A stretch of DNA of 10,852 nucleotides from JACCWM01 sp040393065 (lineage in GTDB: Bacteria > Myxococcota_A > Bradymonadia > Bradymonadales > Bradymonadaceae), in the NCBI GenBank assembly GCA_040393065.1, contig JBEBUW010000140.1:1-10852 (forward strand), in the 5' to 3' direction. The position numbers were made by a program, and so were the translations under genes. Position 1 is the stretch's first letter; every line of letters begins with the position of its first letter. Positions 5,221 to 10,852 of this stretch are shown here, in pieces. The notes below the pieces were generated by a model. That model did no database searches, had not been told where the DNA came from, and saw only the letters and a program-made list of their open reading frames with translations.

Positions 5221-7029
5221 ATGAGTAGCACGATGTATCGATGGGGCGCGATCGCCCTGGCAGTCTTGATAGCCCTGTATACCCTTGCCCCGACGGCCAT
5301 TGACTGGTCTGACGGCAAGCTCGACGGCGAGAGTGACGCCACAGGGGCCTTCGCCAGTTTCTTTGTTGGTAAAGATGCGAAAGGACAGACCACGTGGAAG
5401 CGTTCGCAGCCCATTACGCTGGGGCTCGACCTTCAGGGCGGAATGTTGCTGCAGTACCACGTCTACGTGGATCGTGCGGTTGAAGAGCGTCTGGAGCGTA
5501 TGGCTTCGGACATCGAGTCGCGCATCCAGACCGTGGCGCCGGGAACCGAGGCCAAAGTAACGCTTCCGCAAGGTGCGCTGGCAGTGGTGGTTGAGTTTAC
5601 CGACCCGGCCTCCAAAGCCATCCTCAATGAAGAATTCATGAGCTTTTTTCCGAGCCTGAATCGCATTGATACCGGTCGCACAAGCCTTCGCCTTGAGATG
5701 GACCGCGCGTACATCGATGAAACCAAGGGATTTGCCGTTACGCAGGCCATTGAGACGATTCGCTCGCGTATTGACTCGCTGGGTGTTGCCGAGCCCAGCA
5801 TCACGCGTCAGGGCGCAAGCGATATCGTGGTGCAGTTGCCCGGTCTTCGTGAAGAAGACGGCGAGCGCGCCAAACGCCTGATCGGTCAGACCGCTCAGTT
5901 GCGCTTCCAGATGGTGGACGACGAAGGCACCAACGCCTTCTTTGGCCAGTTCCGCGGAAATCTTCCCGAAGGCTTTGCGCTGCGCAGCATCGATGGCGGC
6001 TATTTGTCCATTACCCATCAGAGCAAAGAAGCGCTGCAGGAGTTCTTCAAAGGCAAAGTCGATCCCGAACACATGATTGGCTACCAGTTCAACCCGGTCT
6101 ACATCAACAAGGCCGAAGGCCTGATTGATGACGAGCGCTCGTACTGGAAAACCTACTACATCATGCGCAAAACCGAGCTGACCGGCGACTACATCCAGGA
6201 CGCTCGCGTGGCCGTCGATCCGCAGTTCAACCGCCCGTATGTTGCGATGAACTTCGACTCCAAAGGCGCCGAACTTTTCGCCAACACGACCACGCAAAAC
6301 ACCGGCAAACGCTTTGCCATCATGATGGACGACGTCGTCAACAGCGCGCCGGTTATCAACGAACCCATCACCGGCGGCCGCGCCCAGATTACGCTGGGTT
6401 CCATGCGCTCCTTCATGGAAGTTCAGCAGGAAGCTCAAGATCTGGTCATTGCACTTCGTCACGGCGCCCTTCCCGCTCCGATCGAGCGTCAGTTCGAAAC
6501 GCTGGTCGGACCTTCGCTCGGCCAGGAGGCAATCGATTCCAGCCTGAAGGCAATGTTTCTGGGCAGCCTCATCGTGATTCTGTTCATGACCGTGTATTAC
6601 CGCAAAAGCGGCGTGATTTCGGTCATCGCTCTGTCGCTGAACGTACTCTTTGTCATGGCCGGTCTGGCTGCTCTTGGAGCCACACTCACCCTGCCCGGTT
6701 TGGCGGGAATTATCTTGACGGTCGGTATGGCGATCGACGCCAACATCATTATTTACGAGCGTATCCGCGAAGAGCTACTGGCCGGTCGCCCGGTACGTGA
6801 GTCTGTCAATGAAGGATTTGATAAAGCTCTGTCGGCCGTTATGGACTCCAACATCACCTCGGCCATCGTTGGACTGGTTCTGCTGCAATACGGTACCGGT
6901 CCGGTGAAAGGATTTGCCGTAACGTTGCTGATCGGTATTGGCAGCACGCTGATCACGGCAGTTGTACTGACGCGAATGATGTTCTCAATCTGGATGAGCC
7001 GCAAAAAGTCTCCAGGCCTGAGTATCTAA
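5221..7029 (+). CDS. secD: Protein translocase subunit SecD
   Basis: SecD is an RND-family membrane subunit that, with SecF, uses the proton gradient to complete export through SecYEG. The 602 residues match the family (E. coli 615). Membrane helix 1 is at about 9-27. The D1 motif Leu-Gly-Leu-Asp-Leu-Gln-Gly-Gly is at 67-74, followed by the large periplasmic domain to about 440. The C-terminal block of five helices starts at about 443 and ends near 592. Asp506 in Gly-Met-Ala-Ile-Asp-Ala-Asn corresponds to the conserved proton-path Asp of helix 4, followed by Tyr-Glu-Arg-Ile-Arg-Glu-Glu (512-518). The periplasmic part carries Ala-Ile-Glu-Thr-Ile-Arg-Ser-Arg-Ile-Asp (176-185) and Asn-Ser-Ala-Pro-Val-Ile (374-379), both typical. 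The ATG at 5221 has GGAG 10 bases upstream; an ATG at 5233 is possible. secF follows after 127 bases. Confidence 0.97.
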   Translation: MSSTMYRWGAIALAVLIALYTLAPTAIDWSDGKLDGESDATGAFASFFVGKDAKGQTTWKRSQPITLGLDLQGGMLLQYHVYVDRAVEERLERMASDIESRIQTVAPGTEAKVTLPQGALAVVVEFTDPASKAILNEEFMSFFPSLNRIDTGRTSLRLEMDRAYIDETKGFAVTQAIETIRSRIDSLGVAEPSITRQGASDIVVQLPGLREEDGERAKRLIGQTAQLRFQMVDDEGTNAFFGQFRGNLPEGFALRSIDGGYLSITHQSKEALQEFFKGKVDPEHMIGYQFNPVYINKAEGLIDDERSYWKTYYIMRKTELTGDYIQDARVAVDPQFNRPYVAMNFDSKGAELFANTTTQNTGKRFAIMMDDVVNSAPVINEPITGGRAQITLGSMRSFMEVQQEAQDLVIALRHGALPAPIERQFETLVGPSLGQEAIDSSLKAMFLGSLIVILFMTVYYRKSGVISVIALSLNVLFVMAGLAALGATLTLPGLAGIILTVGMAIDANIIIYERIREELLAGRPVRESVNEGFDKALSAVMDSNITSAIVGLVLLQYGTGPVKGFAVTLLIGIGSTLITAVVLTRMMFSIWMSRKKSPGLSI

Positions 7030-7072
7030 TTCACCTCGCGTATTTACCGCCCTGCCCGTCTCGGCTGCGACC

Positions 7073-7090
7073 TGGTTGATAGAGCAACCA
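7073..7090 (+). promoter_or_regulatory. Small stem-loop between secD and secF
   Basis: TGGTTG (7073-7078) pairs with CAACCA (7085-7090) around ATAGAG. It sits in the 127-base secD-secF gap, which otherwise holds no gene and no terminator that I can see. The two genes are therefore probably co-transcribed, with this stem as a minor feature of the spacer. Confidence 0.25.
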
Positions 7091-7156
7091 CGCGCAACCG
7101 GGACACGCAACAGAGTGACAACTCCAGACTAACGACAGTACACCAGGTATTTCCCT

Positions 7157-8344
7157 ATGAAGATGTTCCAGTTAATTTCCAACGACACCAACTTTGATTT
7201 CATGGGCAAAACCCGAATTACTACGGCGATTGCTTTCATCGTGGTGCTTATCAGCCTGCTTCTGATCGCGATCATCGGGCCCAAATACGGCATCGACTTT
7301 CGCGGTGGAACCGAAATGGTCCTCGCCTTCCAGGGCGACGTGAGCGACGACGAGGTGCGTGAAGCCGCCGGGAACATCGGCCTTGCCGATGCCACCGTCC
7401 AGCGTTACGGCGTGGCCGCAGACAACCGCTTTTTGATCCAGACCCAGGATGTATCTCTGGTCGATGCCGACAAAATCACCGAAATCGAAGCTCAGCTTCA
7501 AACCATCGGTGACTTCACGCGTGGCACCTGGAGCGCGGAACAACCTGACCGCTATGATATCCGCTTTAATGAGCCGGTTGATCCGACCCTGATTCGTGAC
7601 ACGATTCAGGCAACCGGCCTGGAAGGCGTCACGGTAGAGACCGCCGGCCAGAGCGACGAATCGCGCTACACTGTGCGCTTCCAGAACATGCAAGACTTTA
7701 TCCAGAATGGCTTTGCCGAGTATTTTGGCGATCGCTTCTCCACGGAGACGGGTCTTGAGCGTCTGGAAAGCGTAGGTCCGCGTGCCGGTGAGCAACTGCG
7801 CAACAGCGGTATGCTTTCCATCGCCATCGCCCTGCTGGCAACGCTTATCTACCTGTGGTTCCGTTTCGACATCCGCTACTCGCCGGGCGCTGTTATTGCG
7901 CTGGCTCATGACGTTTTGGTTGCCCTTGCGGTTTTCGTCGTGTTCCAGATCGAAATCACACTACCGATCATCGCCGCGTTTTTGACCATCGTGGGCTATA
8001 GTCTGAACGATACGATCGTTATCTTCGACCGAATCCGCGAAAACCTGGAAGGCGCCGGCTCGCGGTCCATCGAAGAGATCGTCAATCGCAGCATCAACGA
8101 AACCTTGAGCCGTACGATTCTGACCAGTTCGACGACCTTCCTGGTTGTTTTGTGCATCGCCGTGATGGGCGTCGGCATGATCCGTGACTTCGCGATCGCT
8201 TTGAACATCGGTATCGTCGTCGGTACGTTCAGCTCGATTTTCATCGCCTCGCCGATGATGCTCAAAATGCATTACTTTTTGTTGGATCGGAAAAAAGCTT
8301 CCGAGCTGCTCAAGCAGGCGGAGTCCAATCCCCCGGTGGCATGA
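7157..8344 (+). CDS. secF: Protein translocase subunit SecF with duplicated periplasmic domain
   Basis: SecF pairs with SecD to form the proton-driven export motor. Helix 1 is at about residues 21-41, then the motif Gly-Ile-Asp-Phe-Arg-Gly-Gly (45-51). The C-terminal helices start near 217 and include Ala-Leu-Ala-His-Asp (248-252) and Gly-Tyr-Ser-Leu-Asn-Asp-Thr (280-286), then Asp-Arg-Ile-Arg-Glu-Asn (291-296). These contain the conserved Asp and Arg residues of the family. At 395 residues it is about 70 longer than E. coli SecF (323). The extra length is in the periplasmic region, where residues about 60-98 and 139-178 look like two copies of the same beta-alpha-beta unit; both also resemble the single unit of E. 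coli SecF. The ATG at 7157 has a weak AGG at 7145-7147; an ATG at 7163 is possible. A strong terminator follows. Confidence 0.96.
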   Translation: MKMFQLISNDTNFDFMGKTRITTAIAFIVVLISLLLIAIIGPKYGIDFRGGTEMVLAFQGDVSDDEVREAAGNIGLADATVQRYGVAADNRFLIQTQDVSLVDADKITEIEAQLQTIGDFTRGTWSAEQPDRYDIRFNEPVDPTLIRDTIQATGLEGVTVETAGQSDESRYTVRFQNMQDFIQNGFAEYFGDRFSTETGLERLESVGPRAGEQLRNSGMLSIAIALLATLIYLWFRFDIRYSPGAVIALAHDVLVALAVFVVFQIEITLPIIAAFLTIVGYSLNDTIVIFDRIRENLEGAGSRSIEEIVNRSINETLSRTILTSSTTFLVVLCIAVMGVGMIRDFAIALNIGIVVGTFSSIFIASPMMLKMHYFLLDRKKASELLKQAESNPPVA

Positions 8345-8382
8345 AATATGCCAGACCCATCATGAGTTAGCTCATCGCAACC

Positions 8383-8411
8383 AAAAAGGCCGGCATTTGT
8401 CCGGCCTTTTT
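8383..8411 (+). terminator. Intrinsic terminator after secF
   Basis: The arms AAAAAGGCCGG (8383-8393) and CCGGCCTTTTT (8401-8411) form a perfect 11-bp stem around the loop CATTTGT, with the T-run that ends transcription on the right. The A-run on the left makes it potentially bidirectional. It lies 38 bases after the secF stop and closes the queA/tgt/yajC/secD/secF transcription unit, so recJ should have its own promoter in 8412-8587, although none is clear by eye. Confidence 0.93.
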
Positions 8412-8587
8412 ATTGCTTACGACCGCGCACGTGTTACCTGTCTATTCAGGAAAAGTCTTAAAAAAGCGGCCATGACACCACGAGTCGCATTTGATACGGT
8501 GCGCATTGGTTTGGATGGTCCCTTTTAGATCAATCGTGTTTCTGCCAGCTCGATGCGCTGGTTCTACTTTACGTCGGGACGGTTCGC

Positions 8588-10339
8588 ATGGAACCGCATG
8601 AAGAGCAACAACCGGTAAAAGAATGGGTGGTCTGGGAACCACAGCCTGCGGCCGGCATCGAAGCCTATGTCGAAGCGCTGGGGATTCACCCTTTGACCGC
8701 ACGCATTCTGATGCAACGCGGCATTCGTGATGTGGAGGCAGCCGATGCCTTTTTGAATCCGATGCTGCGGCACATTCGTGATCCATTTTTGATGCGCGGC
8801 ATGGATGAAGCCGTCAATCAGGTGCTGCGTGCGCTGGATCGCGGTGCGCGCATCGTGATTCATGGTGATTACGATGTGGACGGCGTGTGCAGTGTTTCGG
8901 TGCTGTACGAGTTTTTGCATGCGCTGGGCGCCAACGTCGGATTTCATGTGCCGCAGCGCGATCAGGAAGGCTACGGACTGACCGGCAACACCGTGCAGCG
9001 TCTGCACGAAGAAGGCTGCAATCTGATCGTGACGGTCGACTGTGGTATTTCCAATGTCGAGGAGATCGCGCTGGCCCGCGAGCTTGGCATGCGCGTCATC
9101 GTAGTGGATCACCACACCGTTCCGCCGGTCTTGCCGCCGGCCGATGCGATTCTCAATCCGCTGCAACCCGGATGCAATTATCCGTTCAAGCAGATGGCGG
9201 CCGTCGGCGTGACTTTCAATCTGGTGGTGGCGCTGCGGGCAACGCTGCGAAAGCACGGTGTCTACGAGCACATCCCGGAGCCGGATCTGCGCAACTCGCT
9301 CGACCTGGTCGCGCTCGGGACTGTGGCGGACGTAGTTCCGTTGACGGACGAAAACCGGATTTTTGTGCGCCACGGCCTGGAAGTCATCGCCGGGCGTCGT
9401 CGCCCGGGCGTGGCCGCGCTGATGGAGCGCGCTTCCCCGGATGGCGTGGCCGTGACGCCGCAGACGATCAGCTATCGTATCGCGCCGCGGATCAATGCCG
9501 CCGGACGTATGGGCGATGCTTCGATGTGCGTGGAACTGCTCACCACCCAGAGCTACGGCCGCGCCCTGGAGCTTGCCGGGCAGCTCGAAACGCTCAACAA
9601 ATCGCGTCAGGATCTGGAGCGCCAGATCCTGCAAGTGGCCATTGCCCAGGCAGACCTCCAGATCGAGGAAGGCCGCCAGATTTTGCTCGTGTACGGCGAA
9701 GACTGGCCACGCGGCGTGCTGGGCATTGTCGCCAGCCGGCTTGTCGAGCGCTACAACCGCCCCGCGATTTTGATGGGCATTGAGCGCGGCCAGGCCAAAG
9801 GCAGCGCGCGCAGTATCGACGGCATCAACGTCATCGAAGTCATCGCCCAGGCCCGCGACCTGCTCGATAGCTTTGGCGGCCACACCGCGGCCGCCGGGCT
9901 TGCCATCGCCGCCGAGCATCTGCCCGAGTTTCGCGAACGGCTCGACCAGGGCATGCGCCTTGCCCTGTCGAACCAACCCCTGCCCCACCCCGTTTTGCAT
10001 ATCGATTGCGTGGTGGAACTTGGCGAACTCGATGAAGCCTTTGCGCGTGATCTGGACAAGCTCGGCCCGTTTGGCACCGGAAACCCCGAACCGGTGCTGC
10101 TCTGCCGACGCTGCCAGGCCAGCAATATCCGCATCGTCGGCCGCAGACATTTGAAGGCGCGCTTTCGCGATTCCCAGACCATGCTGGATGGCATCGGATT
10201 TTCGATGGCCGATGATCTGGCTTTGCTCAACGAAAGCGTCGCCGTGGCATTTGTTCCCCGTTATACGAGTTATAGAGGACGTAACCGCCTGGAGATGCAT
10301 CTGCGCGGTATTCGACCCTCGATTCTTCCCCCTTCCTGA
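8588..10339 (+). CDS. recJ: Single-stranded-DNA exonuclease RecJ
   Basis: RecJ is a Mn/Mg-dependent 5'-3' exonuclease on single-stranded DNA, used in RecF-pathway recombination, mismatch repair and base excision repair. The 583 residues match the family (E. coli 577). DHH-superfamily motifs are intact: Gly-Asp-Tyr-Asp-Val-Asp-Gly (93-99), Val-Asp-Cys-Gly-Ile-Ser (150-155), Val-Asp-His-His (173-176) and Gly-Thr-Val-Ala-Asp-Val-Val (244-250). These supply the metal-binding Asp94, Asp96, Asp98, Asp151, Asp174, His175, His176 and Asp248. Arg-Ile-Asn-Ala-Ala-Gly-Arg (301-307) follows. The DHHA1 part has Gly-Val-Leu-Gly-Ile-Val-Ala-Ser-Arg-Leu (376-385) and Gly-Gly-His-Thr-Ala-Ala-Ala-Gly (430-437). 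The last ~100 residues, with Pro-Phe-Gly-Thr-Gly-Asn-Pro (494-500), form the OB-fold DNA-binding domain. The ATG at 8588 has a GGGACGG segment just upstream as a weak binding site. Confidence 0.97.
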   Translation: MEPHEEQQPVKEWVVWEPQPAAGIEAYVEALGIHPLTARILMQRGIRDVEAADAFLNPMLRHIRDPFLMRGMDEAVNQVLRALDRGARIVIHGDYDVDGVCSVSVLYEFLHALGANVGFHVPQRDQEGYGLTGNTVQRLHEEGCNLIVTVDCGISNVEEIALARELGMRVIVVDHHTVPPVLPPADAILNPLQPGCNYPFKQMAAVGVTFNLVVALRATLRKHGVYEHIPEPDLRNSLDLVALGTVADVVPLTDENRIFVRHGLEVIAGRRRPGVAALMERASPDGVAVTPQTISYRIAPRINAAGRMGDASMCVELLTTQSYGRALELAGQLETLNKSRQDLERQILQVAIAQADLQIEEGRQILLVYGEDWPRGVLGIVASRLVERYNRPAILMGIERGQAKGSARSIDGINVIEVIAQARDLLDSFGGHTAAAGLAIAAEHLPEFRERLDQGMRLALSNQPLPHPVLHIDCVVELGELDEAFARDLDKLGPFGTGNPEPVLLCRRCQASNIRIVGRRHLKARFRDSQTMLDGIGFSMADDLALLNESVAVAFVPRYTSYRGRNRLEMHLRGIRPSILPPS

Positions 10340-10354
10340 CAGGCTTGCTACTCC

Positions 10355-10615
10355 ATGTCCAGACGTCGTACTCGTCAGCCCATCCGACGCCGACAACCCA
10401 ATCGCACGTTGCTCATTGCGCAAATCTTCTTTCTATCCCTGACGCTTTTTGTGATTCTCAACATTCGCTTCAAACTCGGGGAAGGTGCCAGCCAGTTTTT
10501 CACGGCCCTGACCGCTCCGGGCGATGTGACCGTAACGCAAGCCACCGATCCGCCAGAGTCTTCTTCAAAGGACACTGAATTTGGCGCCGAACTCGCCGGC
10601 GACAGCACTCCGTAA
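10355..10615 (+). CDS. Small single-pass membrane protein, function unknown
   Basis: An 86-residue protein whose ATG lies 15 bases after the recJ stop, so it is probably translated from the recJ transcript. I do not recognise a family. Residues 1-17 are very basic (eight Arg), residues 19-37 form one hydrophobic helix, and residues 55-86 are rich in Asp, Glu, Ser, Thr and Pro. By the positive-inside rule the N-terminus would face the cytoplasm and the acidic tail the periplasm. There is no signal-peptidase site after the helix, so it is probably anchored. The binding site is weak: AGG (10341-10343) lies 11 bases before the ATG. The reading frame is plausible because of the clean membrane-protein pattern and tight spacing, but nothing shows its job; a link to RecJ is not implied. 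Confidence 0.6.
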   Translation: MSRRRTRQPIRRRQPNRTLLIAQIFFLSLTLFVILNIRFKLGEGASQFFTALTAPGDVTVTQATDPPESSSKDTEFGAELAGDSTP

Positions 10616-10647
10616 TCCTTGACCACGCAAACAATCAGGGGAATGGA

Positions 10648-10852
10648 ACCTCGGTTCGAGTTCGGACAGGCCTTGCCAGGGCACAATGGGACTTCAGTTC
10701 GAGTCCGACCCGGCCTTGCCAGGGTACAATGGGACTTCAGTTCGAGTCCGACCTGGCCTTGCCAGGGTACAATGGAACTTCAGTTCGAGTCCGACCTGGC
10801 CTTGCCAGGGTACAATGGGACTTCAGTTCGAGTCCGACCTGGCCTTGCCAGG
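10648..10852. repeat. 43-bp tandem repeat array, runs off the window
   Basis: Copies start at 10648, 10691, 10734, 10777 and 10820; the last is cut by the window edge after 33 bases. The period is exactly 43 bases. The outermost copy differs from the consensus at 7 of 43 positions, the next at 1 (position 21), the third at 1 (position 43), and the fourth matches it. The truncated fifth is identical over its length. Each unit from the third onward contains CCTGGC-CTT-GCCAGG, a perfect 6-bp hairpin (10752-10766, 10795-10809, 10838-10852). A period of 43 is not a multiple of 3, so it is unlikely to encode a repeated peptide. It has no variable spacers, so it is not CRISPR. It resembles intergenic variable-number tandem repeats. 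Confidence 0.95.

Noticed and set aside
5197..6462. A 421-codon minus-strand open frame opposite secD
   Set aside because: SecD is unmistakable on the plus strand; the antisense frame has no family pattern or ribosome binding site.
8472..8528. An 18-codon frame in the secF-recJ gap
   Set aside because: Very short, no ribosome binding site, and no leader-peptide features such as runs of one amino acid.
8564..10423. A 619-codon open frame on the minus strand opposite recJ, longer than recJ itself
   Set aside because: The plus strand has every RecJ motif in order. The minus translation is His/Gln/Arg/Ala-rich with no recognisable domain and is a shadow of G+C-biased codon use.
10715..10730. 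Promoter made of TTGCCA and TACAAT in each repeat unit
   Set aside because: The boxes are only 3 bases apart, far from the required 16-18.
10648..10852. CRISPR array
   Set aside because: The whole 43-bp period is conserved; there are no unique spacers between repeats and no cas genes in the window.
10648..10852. tRNA remnants, because each unit contains TTCGAGT, like a T-loop, and a CCA further on
   Set aside because: The bases beside the loop do not form a proper T-stem, CCA is off by one base, and no cloverleaf can be drawn.

Overview
This window is an ordinary stretch of a bacterial chromosome of moderately high G+C, by eye in the mid-50s percent. It contains tRNA-modification, protein-export and DNA-repair genes. 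Separate YajC, SecD and SecF proteins plus a secreted AMIN-type protein point to a Gram-negative (diderm) cell plan. The order queA-tgt-yajC-secD-secF is the arrangement known from Escherichia coli and many other bacteria. The sequence alone does not fix the taxon. A Leptospirales-type spirochaete or a deltaproteobacterial lineage would be reasonable guesses, held at low confidence.

Layout. Positions 1-448 have no convincing gene but hold an AT-rich patch with two pairs of 10-bp-phased direct repeats. At 449-1201 a secreted protein with an AMIN-like beta domain runs rightward. It converges on a leftward gene (1219-1953) encoding a J-like domain without the HPD motif followed by TPR helices; a 9-bp hairpin lies at the junction. 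A divergent intergenic region rich in inverted repeats (1954-2087) leads into queA (2088-3239) and tgt (3288-4436), which make and modify queuosine in tRNA. After a 228-base leader with competing stem-loops come yajC (4665-5084), secD (5221-7029) and secF (7157-8344), the accessory complex of the Sec translocon. A textbook intrinsic terminator (8383-8411) closes this run.

recJ (8588-10339), a single-strand-specific 5'-3' exonuclease, follows. A small single-pass membrane protein of unknown function (10355-10615) starts 15 bases after it. From about 10648 to the window edge there is a 43-bp tandem repeat of at least four full copies and one partial copy, each carrying a hairpin core. The array continues beyond the window.

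How the genes fit together. QueA and Tgt catalyse linked steps of queuosine synthesis: Tgt inserts preQ1 into tRNA, and QueA adds the epoxycyclopentane precursor. YajC, SecD and SecF work with SecYEG to pull secreted proteins through using the proton gradient. I found no evidence of a new defence or mobile system. The items most worth a second look are the duplicated periplasmic domain in SecF, the 43-bp repeat array, the degenerate J-domain/TPR protein, and the structured leader before yajC.
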